Source: Halanaerobiaceae bacterium (GTDB lineage Bacteria; Bacillota_F; Halanaerobiia; Halanaerobiales; CSSED10-376). Taken from it: DNA of 14,497 nt. Shown one piece after another: positions 1 to 8,341 of the stretch. Under the pieces are notes generated by a model that was not told the DNA's origin, made no database searches, and saw only the letters and a program-made list of their open reading frames with translations. Made by a program: the position numbers and the translations under genes. The stretch is from the NCBI GenBank assembly GCA_003557445.1, contig PWOK01000181.1, forward strand, positions 1 through 14,497, given 5' to 3'. Numbering within the stretch: position 1 is the first letter of the stretch; each line of letters starts with the position of its first letter.

Positions 1-449
1 ATAGACCTCATTCTCATCGTTTACAGGAGGTTTTTAAAAATCATAAGGGTTATACTTTTATTGATGATTCCAAAGCAACCAATCCCGATGCTGCTGTAAA
101 AGCACTGGAGGCAGTAAACAGTCCGGTGATATTAATAGCCGGAGGCCAGGATAGACAGGCAGATTTTAAAAAACTGGCTGAGATCATCAAAAAGAAGGTT
201 AAATGCTTAATACTTCTGGGTGAAACTAAAAATAAAATAGAAAAAACAGTATTAAAAACAGGTTTTGATAATATATATAAAGTAAATAATATGGAAGAAG
301 CATTAAGCAGGGCCTATAAAGTTTTATCCCGAGGTGATTGTTTGTTATTATCTCCAGGATGTCCCAGCTGGGATATGTATTCCAGTTATAAAGAACGGGG
401 AAATGAATTTGTAAGTCTTATTGAGAATTTACTAAAAGAAAAAAATTAA
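1..449 (+). CDS. murD: UDP-N-acetylmuramoylalanine--D-glutamate ligase, C-terminal part (5' end outside window)
   Basis: This is the C-terminal domain of MurD, the cytoplasmic ATP-dependent ligase that adds D-glutamate to UDP-MurNAc-L-Ala. The open frame runs through the window edge in frame 3 (first full codon at base 3). It begins RPHSHR and continues with DDSKATNPDA, the signature at the start of the Mur ligase C-terminal domain. After it come an IAGGQDR segment and LLLSPGCPSWDMY, typical of the MurD C-terminal Rossmann-like fold. A GTG at 126 is only an internal valine and should not be taken as the start. About 148 residues are visible, roughly the last third of a normal MurD of about 450 residues. 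The stop at 447-449 is followed 19 bases later by ftsW, which fits one operon with the downstream wall genes. Nothing suggests damage; the gene is simply cut by the window. Confidence 0.95.
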   Translation, partial: RPHSHRLQEVFKNHKGYTFIDDSKATNPDAAVKALEAVNSPVILIAGGQDRQADFKKLAEIIKKKVKCLILLGETKNKIEKTVLKTGFDNIYKVNNMEEALSRAYKVLSRGDCLLLSPGCPSWDMYSSYKERGNEFVSLIENLLKEKN

Positions 450-468
450 GATAAAGGGGAAATCTGTC

Positions 469-1566
469 ATGGAAGAAAAACAGCTTCCAGATTATTTGAT
501 ATTATTTGTTGTCTTTACATTATTGACAGCTGGCTTAATTATGATTTTAAGTGCCAGTTCAATCAGGGCCCATGAACTTTATGGTGATAGTTTTTATTTG
601 TTCAGACACCAGCTGATCTGGAGTGTTATTGGAATATTAGCCATGTTTATATTTATGAATATAGATTATCATTTTTATAAAAAATATTCCCGCAAAATCC
701 TCCTGTTTTCCTTTATTCTGTTAATTATTGTTTTGATTCCCGGAATTGGAAGAGTGGCCGGTGGCTCACGAAGATGGCTGGCTCTGGGGCCTGTAGGAAT
801 ACAGCCTTCAGAAGTGGCAAAAATAGGTATAGTTATATATACTGCACAATTTTTGGCTGTAAAAAATGAGAGAATACCCTCTTTTTTCAAAGGGGTATTA
901 CCCCCTCTGTCTATCTTTGGAATTATATTTTTTCTTATTTTAATGGAACCAGACCTGGGAACAGGTATTACAATTGCCGGTACCTTTTTTATAATGTTAT
1001 TTGCTGCCGGAATCAAAATCAGTCATTTATTGATGTTGATGGCAACCAGTATGCCCCTCTTTATTTATTTTATATTAAGTGAGGATTATAGAAGAGAGAG
1101 GTTATTTGCTTTTATTAATCCCTGGGCTGATCCTCTGGATACAGGATATCATATTATTCAATCTTTAATTGCTCTGGGTACAGGGGGCTTATTTGGAGTT
1201 GGAGTAGGTAATAGTAAACAAAAATTTTTATATTTACCTGAACCGGGAACTGACTTTATATTTGCAATTCTGGGTGAAGAATTTGGTTTTATAGGTGCCT
1301 TATTTATTTTAATATTATATTTTATCCTGCTCTGGAGGGGTTTGAAAATATCTTTATCCTGTCCTGATTTATTTGGTTCTTATCTGGCTATTGGAATTAC
1401 AGGAATGATTATAGTTCAGGCCATTATAAATATTGGTGTTGTTACTTCTTCAATGCCTGTAACCGGTATTACTTTACCATTTATCAGTTATGGAGGAACT
1501 TCACTTGTGATTATGTTATCTGCTATTGGTATTTTATTAAATATATCCAAAAACTGTGTTAAATGA
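469..1566 (+). CDS. ftsW: FtsW/SpoVE-type SEDS peptidoglycan glycosyltransferase
   Basis: This 365-residue polytopic membrane protein belongs to the SEDS family (FtsW/RodA/SpoVE), which polymerises lipid II into glycan strands together with a class B penicillin-binding protein. It shows many hydrophobic segments (about ten), beginning with residues 9-28. Family motifs are visible: GSRRWL and QPSEVAK around residue 115, MEPDLGTG around 160 in the region of the catalytic acidic residue, the PEPGTDFIFAILGEE loop around 262, and GITLPFISYGG near the C-terminus. Its position between murD and murG is that of ftsW in E. coli and of spoVE in B. subtilis, so sequence alone cannot separate a vegetative FtsW from a sporulation SpoVE. 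The start is ATG 469, with AAAGGGGA at 453-460 eight bases upstream. Its TGA stop overlaps the ribosome binding site of murG. Confidence 0.95.
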   Translation: MEEKQLPDYLILFVVFTLLTAGLIMILSASSIRAHELYGDSFYLFRHQLIWSVIGILAMFIFMNIDYHFYKKYSRKILLFSFILLIIVLIPGIGRVAGGSRRWLALGPVGIQPSEVAKIGIVIYTAQFLAVKNERIPSFFKGVLPPLSIFGIIFFLILMEPDLGTGITIAGTFFIMLFAAGIKISHLLMLMATSMPLFIYFILSEDYRRERLFAFINPWADPLDTGYHIIQSLIALGTGGLFGVGVGNSKQKFLYLPEPGTDFIFAILGEEFGFIGALFILILYFILLWRGLKISLSCPDLFGSYLAIGITGMIIVQAIINIGVVTSSMPVTGITLPFISYGGTSLVIMLSAIGILLNISKNCVK

Positions 1567-1574
1567 GGTGAAAT

Positions 1575-2669
1575 ATGAAGGCTATAATTACTGGAGGAGG
1601 AACAGGAGGTCATATTTATCCGGCTTTATCTATTGCTTTTAAATTAAAAGATGATGGCTTTGACATATTATATGTTGGTTCAAAAAAAGGAATGGAAACC
1701 AAAATTGTGCCTGAAAAGGGGTTACCCCTGAAAACAATAGATGTTGAACCCATACCCAGGAAAATATCCCCTTTGATTATTAGATCATTATTTATGGCAA
1801 CTAAGGGTTTTTTCCAGTCCAGGAAAATAATCAGGGAATTTAAACCTGATATTGTAATTGGAACAGGAGGATTTGTGGCCGGTCCTGTGGTTTTTGCAGC
1901 CGGTTTATCGGGTTTTAATACTTTAATACATGAACAAAATGTATATCCGGGTATAACAACAAAAATTCTCTCTTATACTGTAGATAAAATAGCGCTTAAT
2001 TTTAAAGAAACTAAAAAACATTTAAATGATAGAGCCCAAAAAAAATGTGTTATTACCGGTAATCCTATCCGGGAAGAAATATTAAATATGAAGAGGAAAG
2101 AAGGAGCTAAAAATTTAAATATTTCTCCTGATAGGAAAACTATACTAGTTTTTGGAGGAAGTCAGGGTGCAAAAAGTATAAATCAGGCCATGGAAGTAGT
2201 CTGTGAAAAAGTAAAAGATAATAAAAATATTCAGATTATATATTTAACAGGAGAAAAAAATTACCAGCAGGTAATTGAAAATTTAACGGAAATAAAAGAT
2301 CATAAAAATATAATTATCAAACCCTATTTACACAATATGGAATGGGCCTATGCTGTAGCTGATCTTGTGGTTTACAGGGCAGGTGCCACCGGTCTGGCGG
2401 AAATAACAGCTAAAGGTATTCCTGCTATACTTATTCCTTATCCCCATTCAGCAGAAAATCATCAGGAATATAATGCCCGTAATCTTGAAAAAAATGAAGC
2501 AGCAGAGGTAATAACTGATAAAGATTTAACCGGAAAATTACTAACAAAAAAGATAATAGATTTATTAAATGACCAAAAAAAATTAAAAGTTATGAGTGAA
2601 AATAGCAAAAAAATGGGAAAACCACAGGCACTTACCAATATCACAGAAATAATAAAGAAAATGATTTAA
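1575..2669 (+). CDS. murG: UDP-N-acetylglucosamine--N-acetylmuramyl-(pentapeptide) pyrophosphoryl-undecaprenol N-acetylglucosamine transferase
   Basis: MurG is the membrane-associated GT-B glycosyltransferase that transfers GlcNAc from UDP-GlcNAc to lipid I, giving lipid II. The 364-residue length is normal. The N-terminal glycine loop GGGTGGHIYPAL lies at residues 7-18 and includes the conserved His. The second conserved loop, GTGGFVAGPV, is near residue 96, and IHEQNVYPG follows near 117. FGGSQGAKSIN is near residue 193. The nucleotide-sugar site reads YRAGATGLAEI and then IPYPHSAENHQ near 290, where family members more often have RAGAST. The start ATG at 1575 has GAGGTG at 1565-1570, overlapping the ftsW stop codon, so the two genes are probably translationally coupled. 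Downstream is a 98-base A-rich gap before murC. Confidence 0.96.
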   Translation: MKAIITGGGTGGHIYPALSIAFKLKDDGFDILYVGSKKGMETKIVPEKGLPLKTIDVEPIPRKISPLIIRSLFMATKGFFQSRKIIREFKPDIVIGTGGFVAGPVVFAAGLSGFNTLIHEQNVYPGITTKILSYTVDKIALNFKETKKHLNDRAQKKCVITGNPIREEILNMKRKEGAKNLNISPDRKTILVFGGSQGAKSINQAMEVVCEKVKDNKNIQIIYLTGEKNYQQVIENLTEIKDHKNIIIKPYLHNMEWAYAVADLVVYRAGATGLAEITAKGIPAILIPYPHSAENHQEYNARNLEKNEAAEVITDKDLTGKLLTKKIIDLLNDQKKLKVMSENSKKMGKPQALTNITEIIKKMI

Positions 2670-2743
2670 TTGCAAAAAAATATCAAAAAAAAAGGAAAAA
2701 TCTCGATTTTCGTATAAATAGCTGGAAAAAACATATGAATATG

Positions 2744-2752
2744 TGTTATAAT
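2744..2752 (+). promoter_or_regulatory. candidate extended -10 element before murC
   Basis: The bases TGTTATAAT form a full TGn-extended sigma-A -10 hexamer (TATAAT at 2747-2752) in the AT-rich murG-murC gap. I see no good -35 hexamer at 16-18 bases. The predicted start of transcription would fall about 2759, inside the murC Shine-Dalgarno region, so the mRNA would have a very short leader. It may be a minor internal promoter or a chance match. Confidence 0.28.
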
Positions 2753-2755
2753 AAA

Positions 2756-2767
2756 GAGGTGAAGGAG
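2756..2767 (+). promoter_or_regulatory. ribosome binding site that fixes the murC start
   Basis: The purine-rich stretch GAGGTGAAGGAG directly precedes ATG 2768. GAGGTG sits six bases from that ATG. The ATG at 2735, eleven codons further upstream in the same frame, has no comparable site and would place the Shine-Dalgarno sequence inside the gene, so 2768 is preferred. Confidence 0.8.
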
Positions 2768-4132
2768 ATGAAAGATATAAAAAGTAAAAAAATACATTTT
2801 ATTGGTATTGGTGGAATATCCATGAGTGGTATAGCCCGGATATTACTGGAGAGAGGTTATCAGATTAGTGGTTCTGACCTTAAAGATAATAACCTGCTCC
2901 ATGATTTAAGAAATATGGGAGCAGATATATATATTGGACATGCTGCTAATAATTTAGTCGATGTTGACCTTGTGGTTATTTCCAACGCTATTCCTGATGA
3001 TAATGTAGAATTAAAATTTGCCCGTAAACAGGGGATTAAGGTCTTAAAAAGGGCTCAGATGATAGCAAAATTAATGGAAAAACAAAAAGGTATTGCTGTA
3101 TCTGGAACTCATGGAAAAACAACCACAACTGCCATGATTTCACATATACTTAAAGAACTGGGTGTTGAACCATCAATACTTCTTGGTGGAGAACTTGAGA
3201 GTATTGGAGGTAATTCATATAATGGACAGGGTGAATATTTAATTACTGAAGCAGATGAAAGTGATGGTTCTTTACTATATTACCAACCTGAGATTGTTAT
3301 TGTTACCAATCTGGAGGTTGATCATCATGATTATTATGATACTGAAAAAAAACTAATTGATACCTTCAAAAAGTTCATAAAGAAAGTCCCGGAACAGGGA
3401 AAAGCAATTCTTTGTGCTGAAGATAATAATTTATTAAAATTTTTAGAAGAGGATAGATATAATATATTAAGCTATGGAATTAACAGGGGGAAAATTAAAG
3501 CCAGAGATATAAAATTATTACCCTTTGGTAGTTTTTATCAGATTGAATTTAATGGTCATGAAATTGGAGAAATTCATTTACAGATTCCTGGTAAACACAA
3601 TATACTTAATTCCCTGGCTGCTGTTGCTACAGGTCTATTTATCGGTCTGGGTTTTACAGATATAAAAAACAAACTGGAGAGTTTTACAGGGCTTAAAAGG
3701 CGTTTTGAAAAAAAAGGTTTAATTGGTGATATACTGGTTGTTGATGATTATGCCCATCATCCCACAGAAATAAAGGCTGTTTTAAAAACAGCTGCTAATA
3801 CCGGGTATCAGAGAAATATAGTTGTATTTCAACCCCATCGTTATACAAGAACCAAACATTTAATGGATGAGTTTAGCAGGGCATTTGACCTGGCAGATCA
3901 ATTGATCATCACAGATATTTATGGTGCAGGTGAACAGGCAATACCGGGTGTTACTGCCAAAAAACTGGCAGAAATGACAGTCCGTAATAGTAATACTGAA
4001 GTTAATTATATGGCTGATTTTAAGGATATACTGGAATTTTTGAAAAACACAATTCAACCAAAAGATTTTGTGTTGACAATGGGTGCTGGTGATGTTTATA
4101 AAATAGGTGAAAATTTAATAACAGAATTATAG
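2768..4132 (+). CDS. murC: UDP-N-acetylmuramate--L-alanine ligase
   Basis: MurC is the cytoplasmic ATP-dependent ligase that adds the first amino acid, L-alanine, to UDP-MurNAc. From ATG 2768 the protein has 454 residues, a normal length. The N-terminal nucleotide-binding domain starts with HFIGIGGISMSG (about residues 10-21). The central ATPase domain has the P-loop SGTHGKTTTT near residue 112, TEADESDGS near 163 and TNLEVDHHDYY near 180. The C-terminal domain has GLKRRFE and VVDDYAHHPTEI near 325, both MurC hallmarks. The upstream in-frame ATG at 2735 is rejected because a strong ribosome binding site lies between it and 2768. murC lies between murG and ftsQ with no murB or ddl here, an order closer to proteobacteria than to B. 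subtilis. The stop is 15 bases from the ftsQ start. Confidence 0.96.
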   Translation: MKDIKSKKIHFIGIGGISMSGIARILLERGYQISGSDLKDNNLLHDLRNMGADIYIGHAANNLVDVDLVVISNAIPDDNVELKFARKQGIKVLKRAQMIAKLMEKQKGIAVSGTHGKTTTTAMISHILKELGVEPSILLGGELESIGGNSYNGQGEYLITEADESDGSLLYYQPEIVIVTNLEVDHHDYYDTEKKLIDTFKKFIKKVPEQGKAILCAEDNNLLKFLEEDRYNILSYGINRGKIKARDIKLLPFGSFYQIEFNGHEIGEIHLQIPGKHNILNSLAAVATGLFIGLGFTDIKNKLESFTGLKRRFEKKGLIGDILVVDDYAHHPTEIKAVLKTAANTGYQRNIVVFQPHRYTRTKHLMDEFSRAFDLADQLIITDIYGAGEQAIPGVTAKKLAEMTVRNSNTEVNYMADFKDILEFLKNTIQPKDFVLTMGAGDVYKIGENLITEL

Positions 4133-4147
4133 CTGGGGGAGTTGATA

Positions 4148-4849
4148 ATGAAGTCAAAAAGGATTATAATAATAACTGTAGTATTTATTACTATTCTTGG
4201 TCTGGTTTCATTTTTGACTTCTCCTTTATTTAATATTAGAAATTATGAAATTAAAGGTGTTAATTTTTTAGAGAAAGAAATTATTATAGATATTATAAAT
4301 CCCTATTTAAGTGAAAATATTTTCAGGGTAAGGACCGGACAGATTGAAAAAAAAATAGATAATAATAATATTATAAAAAATGTAAATGTATATAGAAGTT
4401 ATCCTGATATTCTTACCGTGGAAATAGAAGAAAGAAAACCTGTAGCCAGAATAAATAATAATAATAGTTATATTTTATTTTGTAATCAGGGCTTTATAAT
4501 TGAAGAAAACAGCTTATATCAGGAGGTTCCTTTACTTAAAAACACAGGATATTCTTTTTCCGGATCAAAAATTAATTTTTCTTTAGAAATAAATAAAATA
4601 GTACAGGCTCTTAATAATATCCATCCAGATACTTTAAAATATATTGATCAAATATCTTATAATCCAGAAAATATAGAGCTAATAATTTTATCAGAGATAG
4701 ATACTTATATGGGAAATATAAATGATATTCAAAAAAAATTTAAAATTCTGGAAGGTGCTGTTGAAATGATTGAATTATATAATCTGGATGTTAAATATAT
4801 TGATTTAAGTATCACAAATAAACCTGTAATTAAACAAAAAATATCTTAA
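4148..4849 (+). CDS. ftsQ: cell division protein FtsQ/DivIB
   Basis: This is a bitopic divisome protein of the FtsQ/DivIB family that links early and late division proteins with FtsL and FtsB/DivIC at the septum. From ATG 4148 it has 233 residues: a short basic cytoplasmic tail (MKSKR), one membrane helix (about 6-24), then an extracytoplasmic POTRA domain (about 30-97). The POTRA domain contains the typical FNIRNYEIKGVNFL and VEIEERKPVARI strands. The C-terminal beta domain is poorly conserved, as is usual, and contains LKYIDQISYN and VKYIDLS. Start choice: GGGGGAG at 4135-4141 stands six bases before ATG 4148; a TTG at 4142 is in frame but too close to that site. The gene is shorter than B. 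subtilis DivIB mainly through its short cytoplasmic region. It is very AT-rich, with runs of Asn and Ile codons. Confidence 0.9.
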   Translation: MKSKRIIIITVVFITILGLVSFLTSPLFNIRNYEIKGVNFLEKEIIIDIINPYLSENIFRVRTGQIEKKIDNNNIIKNVNVYRSYPDILTVEIEERKPVARINNNNSYILFCNQGFIIEENSLYQEVPLLKNTGYSFSGSKINFSLEINKIVQALNNIHPDTLKYIDQISYNPENIELIILSEIDTYMGNINDIQKKFKILEGAVEMIELYNLDVKYIDLSITNKPVIKQKIS

Positions 4850-4888
4850 GAATCTGTTTTTCAGTTGAGAGAGGAGGGTTTAATAATA

Positions 4889-6169
4889 ATGACTAATAGA
4901 AAAGTTGTAGCTGGTTTAGATATAGGCACCACGAAAATTTGTGCCATGATATCGGAAGTAACTGCCAATAAAGATATTGAAATAATTGGTATTGGACTTG
5001 CTTCTTCCAGTGGTTTAAGAAAAGGAATAGTTGTGGATATTGATAAAACCAGTAATGCTATAAGAGAAGCTGTGGAAAAGGCTGAAAGAATGGCTGGAGT
5101 AAAAATGAATTCTGCCTTTGTGGGAATTGCTGGCTCACATATTTCATCAATTAACAGTCATGGTGTTGTTGCTGTAACCGGTGAAGAAAAAGAGATTAAA
5201 TCCAGTGATATACAACGTGTTATGGAAGCGGCTCAGATAATACCTCTTTCTGCTGAAGAGGAAGTTTTACATGTGCTGGCCCGTGAATTTATTGTTGATG
5301 GATGTGAAGGTATTAAAGATCCTCTGGGTATGTCTGGTATCAGGCTTGAAGTGGAAACTCATATTGTTACCGGTTCAACTACCTCCATTCAAAATCTTGT
5401 TAAAAGTGTTTTAAGAGCCGGTCTTGAAGTTGAAGATATTGTTTTAGAACCACTGGCTTCAAGCAGGGCTGTCTTAACTGAAGATGAAATAGAACTGGGG
5501 GTTGCCCTGGTAGATATAGGTGGGGGCACCACTGATATTGTTGTTTTTCATGAAGGAAGTATTTCCTATACCTCTGTTTTACCATTGGGAGGAAATCATG
5601 TTAGTAATGATATTGCTGTAGGACTTAGAACACCTGTTTCTGAAGCAGAGAAAATTAAAATCAAAGAGGGGTGTTCTATTGCCAGTAATATAGATGAAGA
5701 TGAATATGTTCAGGTCTTATCGGCCAGTGGAAAGGTTCATAATGAAATCTCCAGAAAAAGTTTATGTGAAGTCATTGAACCAAGAGTTACAGAAATGTTT
5801 AAAATGATCAAAAAAGATCTTGAGGAAGCCGGTTCCAGAGAAATGATACCTGCTGGTGTGGTATTAACCGGAGGTGCCTCTCTGCTTGAAGATTCAGAAA
5901 TACTGGCATCTGAGATTATTGAATTACCTGTTAGACTGGGTGAGCCTGAATCACAATATGTTAATGGACTATCGGGTTTAATTGATAACCCGGTTTATGT
6001 TCAAAAAGGTGAACAGGTGCCCAAGGCTGTTTTTTCAACAGCTGTTGGTTTAATAGAATATGGAGTTACATATTCTTCAGGTATTAAAAAATCAACAAAC
6101 CAGAAAAGTAAAGAACTGGTTAAAGATTTTTTCCATAGAATAAAAAATTGGTTTAATGATTTTTTCTAA
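4889..6169 (+). CDS. ftsA: cell division protein FtsA
   Basis: FtsA is the actin-like ATPase that tethers FtsZ filaments to the membrane and recruits later division proteins. From ATG 4889 it has 426 residues. The phosphate-1 loop GLDIGTTKICA is at about residues 9-19, and the FtsA-specific 1C (SHS2) subdomain spans roughly 80-165 (AFVGIAGSHISS onward). The phosphate-2 loop VDIGGGTTDIVVF is near residue 208, and the adenosine loop VVLTGGASLLE is near 325. The last fifteen or so residues (FFHRIKNWFNDFF) form the amphipathic membrane-targeting helix expected of FtsA. The in-frame TTG at 4865 lies on top of the GAGGAGGG ribosome binding site (4871-4878), so the ATG ten bases downstream of that site is preferred. 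ftsZ follows after 41 bases, the usual ftsA-ftsZ pair. Confidence 0.96.
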   Translation: MTNRKVVAGLDIGTTKICAMISEVTANKDIEIIGIGLASSSGLRKGIVVDIDKTSNAIREAVEKAERMAGVKMNSAFVGIAGSHISSINSHGVVAVTGEEKEIKSSDIQRVMEAAQIIPLSAEEEVLHVLAREFIVDGCEGIKDPLGMSGIRLEVETHIVTGSTTSIQNLVKSVLRAGLEVEDIVLEPLASSRAVLTEDEIELGVALVDIGGGTTDIVVFHEGSISYTSVLPLGGNHVSNDIAVGLRTPVSEAEKIKIKEGCSIASNIDEDEYVQVLSASGKVHNEISRKSLCEVIEPRVTEMFKMIKKDLEEAGSREMIPAGVVLTGGASLLEDSEILASEIIELPVRLGEPESQYVNGLSGLIDNPVYVQKGEQVPKAVFSTAVGLIEYGVTYSSGIKKSTNQKSKELVKDFFHRIKNWFNDFF

Positions 6170-6210
6170 TATAAAATAAGTTATGGAAATTTAATGAGGA
6201 GGAATTATAT

Positions 6211-7281
6211 ATGTTTGATATAGGAACAGAAATTGAACAATTTGCCAATATTAAGGTTGTTGGAGTAGGTGGTGGAGGTAATAATGCCCTTAATAGAATG
6301 GTAGAAGAAGGGCTTGATGGAGTTGAATTTATTGCAATTAACACAGATGCTCAGGCCCTGCTGGCTTCAAATGCTGGTATTACTGTGCGAATTGGAGAAA
6401 AACTAACCAAAGGGCTTGGTGCTGGTTCAGATCCCAAAATAGGCAGAAAAGCTGCTGAGGAAAATGCTGAAGAAATTGCTGAAGTATTAAAAGGTGCTGA
6501 TATGATATTTATTACTGCCGGTATGGGTGGAGGTACCGGAACAGGAGCTGCACCTGTAATTGCTGAAATTTCTAAAGAAATTGGTGCTTTAACTGTAGGT
6601 GTTGTTACCAAACCCTTTACTGTAGAAGGTAGAAAAAGAATGGAAAAGGCTGTACAGGGGGTTGAAGAATTAAAAACAAAGGTTGATACCCTGATTATTA
6701 TTCCCAATGACAGGTTACTTGAAGTCGCAGAAAAACAGACCAGTTTAATTGATGCCTTTAAAATAGCTGATGATGTTTTAAGACAGGGTGTTCAGGGAAT
6801 CTCTGATTTAATAACCATTACGGGAATAATTAACCTTGATTTTGCCGATGTTAAGACAATTATGACTGATGCCGGTTCAGCTTTAATGGGGATTGGTTTT
6901 GCCACAGATGAAAACAGGGCAACTGAAGCTGCCAAAGATGCTATTGCTTCTCCTTTACTGGAGGCCTCTATTGACGGAGCCAAAGGTGTTTTGATTAATA
7001 TTACCGGTGGTTCTGATCTTGGTATTCATGAAGCCAATGAGGCAGCAAGGGTGGTTCAGGAAGTATCTGATCCTGATGCCAATATTATTCTGGGTGCAGT
7101 TATTGATGAAAATTATGATAATCGGGTCAAAGTTACTGTTATAGCAACCGGATTTAGTGCTGATCAAAAAACACCAAAGGTACAAAAACAACAAAAAGAT
7201 CTTAAAGATGATTTTGATGTAGATGATTTTTCCGGTGAAGACCTTGATATACCAGCTTTTTTAAGGAGACAGGAAAACTAG
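6211..7281 (+). CDS. ftsZ: cell division protein FtsZ
   Basis: FtsZ is the tubulin-like GTPase that forms the cytokinetic ring. It is 356 residues with all landmarks. [15 protein letters not shown] (T1 loop) is at about 16-30. The tubulin signature GGGTGTG is at 106-112 within [23 protein letters not shown] is near 165, and the T7 synergy loop NLDFAD at 208-213 supplies the catalytic acidic residue. A spacer rich in Lys and Asp (about 310-342) leads to the C-terminal peptide [10 protein letters not shown], which binds FtsA, SepF and other partners. The ATG at 6211 has GAGGAGGA about seven bases upstream. Codon use is less AT-extreme and more Gly/Ala-rich than in ftsQ, as expected for an abundant conserved protein. 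An intrinsic terminator follows 36 bases after the stop. SepF, an FtsZ partner, is encoded downstream in the same window. Confidence 0.98.
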   Translation: MFDIGTEIEQFANIKVVGVGGGGNNALNRMVEEGLDGVEFIAINTDAQALLASNAGITVRIGEKLTKGLGAGSDPKIGRKAAEENAEEIAEVLKGADMIFITAGMGGGTGTGAAPVIAEISKEIGALTVGVVTKPFTVEGRKRMEKAVQGVEELKTKVDTLIIIPNDRLLEVAEKQTSLIDAFKIADDVLRQGVQGISDLITITGIINLDFADVKTIMTDAGSALMGIGFATDENRATEAAKDAIASPLLEASIDGAKGVLINITGGSDLGIHEANEAARVVQEVSDPDANIILGAVIDENYDNRVKVTVIATGFSADQKTPKVQKQQKDLKDDFDVDDFSGEDLDIPAFLRRQEN

Positions 7282-7317
7282 TTTTAAATTAATAAAAACA
7301 AATATAGTAAATGAAAT

Positions 7318-7357
7318 TTCTCGATGTGTATTTTATACATCGGGAATTTTTGCTTTT
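7318..7357 (+). terminator. Rho-independent terminator after ftsZ
   Basis: Two 13-base arms, 7318-7330 and 7334-7346, pair around a three-base TTT loop. The pairing is perfect except for G-T wobbles and has a core of CGATGT/ACATCG. A T-rich tail with one GC interruption (7347-7357) follows. This closes the division operon before the sporulation genes. Confidence 0.85.
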
Positions 7358-7364
7358 TGGAGTA

Positions 7365-7373
7365 TTTGACAAA
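7365..7373 (-). promoter_or_regulatory. candidate Spo0A box before spoIIGA
   Basis: The + strand TTTGACAAA reads TTTGTCAAA on the - strand, which fits the Spo0A-binding consensus TTTGTCRAA as I recall it. It overlaps the -35 hexamer of the spoIIGA promoter. In B. subtilis the spoIIG promoter is activated by phosphorylated Spo0A bound next to and over the -35 region, so the position makes biological sense. Only one clear box is seen, and the motif is short enough to arise by chance. Confidence 0.4.
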
Positions 7374-7395
7374 ATAACAGAAAATATACTGTAAT
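7366..7395 (+). promoter_or_regulatory. sigma-A-type promoter of spoIIGA-sigE
   Basis: A perfect -35 TTGACA lies at 7366-7371, and TGTAAT at 7390-7395 (five of six bases) follows after 18 bases. It sits just after the ftsZ terminator and 53 bases before the spoIIGA start. An alternative -10, TATACT at 7385-7390, is only 13 bases from TTGACA. It is 22 bases from a poor TTGGAG at 7357-7362, which would mimic the long spacer known for B. subtilis spoIIG. I prefer the 18-base reading. Confidence 0.5.
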
Positions 7396-7448
7396 AATTT
7401 TCAAGAGGTAACATAAAATATTAATAGGAATATTGGTGGCTGATAAAA

Positions 7449-8312
7449 ATGATTATATATGCTGATGTGCTTTTTTTAAATAATACATTGATGACCTATG
7501 CAATAATATGGGCTGTCAGCTCTATTCTTGATTACAAAACAAAATGGTGGAGATTACTGATAGCTGCTTTAACCGGTACTATATATAGTTTTTTATTTTT
7601 ATATATCAGTATGATTGGTTTTACCGGTTTATTAAATATATTTATTCATTTATCCTTAAACATAATTACAGGATTACTTATGATATTTATAACATTCGGG
7701 AAAATATCCAGGACAAAAATCATTAAAGCACTAATATATTTATATCTTGTAAGTTTTCTGGTAATAGGAACAATATATTCTATATATAATATTTATGGAA
7801 TTGAAATTTTACAGAATGTTTTAAGTTATGGTGTTCTTCTGGGTCTTGTGATTATCATAATTATAGCAAAACTGGGATGGGTTTTTTTAAAAAAACATAT
7901 TTCTCCGGATAATTTTCATATTCCTTTAACTATATTAATTAATGATAAAAAAATAAAGATTACAGGATTACTGGATACAGGAAATAAATTAACAGACCCT
8001 TTAACAGGTGTTCCGGTAATAATTGTGGAAGCAAAAACAATTTTATCTTTACCATCTTCCTGTGAAAACATTATGGATTTAGTTACTAAAATTGAAAATC
8101 ATGATCTGGCTGCAAGATTCAGGGTATTACCCTTTAATGATCTGGGTGCAAAACATGGAATGTTACTGGGATTAAGACCTGATCAGGTAAAAATAAAATA
8201 TAATAATCAGGAATATAAAACAACAAAAGTAATTATTGGTTTAACAGAGAAAAAACTTGATTATAATCAGGATTATCAGGCTTTAATTAATCCTGATTTA
8301 ATAAAAATATAG
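7449..8312 (+). CDS. spoIIGA: sporulation sigma-E factor processing peptidase SpoIIGA
   Basis: SpoIIGA is the septal membrane protease of the mother cell that removes the pro-sequence of sigma-E after receiving the SpoIIR signal from the forespore. The 287 residues divide into an N-terminal half of five or so hydrophobic segments (about residues 5-150) and a cytoplasmic protease half. The protease half carries the aspartic-protease-like motif [17 protein letters not shown], with the presumed catalytic Asp at residue 176. Also typical is the [11 protein letters not shown] region near 220 and the [11 protein letters not shown] segment after it. The ATG at 7449 has only a modest ribosome binding site (GGTGG at 7434-7438). 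The gene is followed after 29 bases by sigE, its substrate, the arrangement that defines the spoIIG operon in spore formers. The length is slightly below B. subtilis (about 309). Confidence 0.93.
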   Translation: MIIYADVLFLNNTLMTYAIIWAVSSILDYKTKWWRLLIAALTGTIYSFLFLYISMIGFTGLLNIFIHLSLNIITGLLMIFITFGKISRTKIIKALIYLYLVSFLVIGTIYSIYNIYGIEILQNVLSYGVLLGLVIIIIIAKLGWVFLKKHISPDNFHIPLTILINDKKIKITGLLDTGNKLTDPLTGVPVIIVEAKTILSLPSSCENIMDLVTKIENHDLAARFRVLPFNDLGAKHGMLLGLRPDQVKIKYNNQEYKTTKVIIGLTEKKLDYNQDYQALINPDLIKI

Positions 8313-8341
8313 TAAATATTATTAAAAATAGGGGGTCAATT

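Noticed and set aside
675..1016. Open frame of 113 codons on the - strand inside ftsW
   Set aside because: It lies fully opposite a well-supported SEDS gene, shows no recognisable motif and has no ribosome binding site; it is a shadow of the + strand codon pattern.
2670..2706. A-rich stretch after murG as a regulatory or slippery element
   Set aside because: It lies outside any reading frame and shows no dyad; runs of A are common throughout this AT-rich window.
2735..2767. Upstream ATG as the murC start
   Set aside because: The strong GAGGTGAAGGAG site lies between it and ATG 2768, and the extra residues do not belong to the family N-terminus.
6351..6707. Open frame of 118 codons on the - strand inside ftsZ
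   Set aside because: The Ser/Pro/Ala-rich translation is the antisense image of Gly/Ala-rich ftsZ codons; no independent support.
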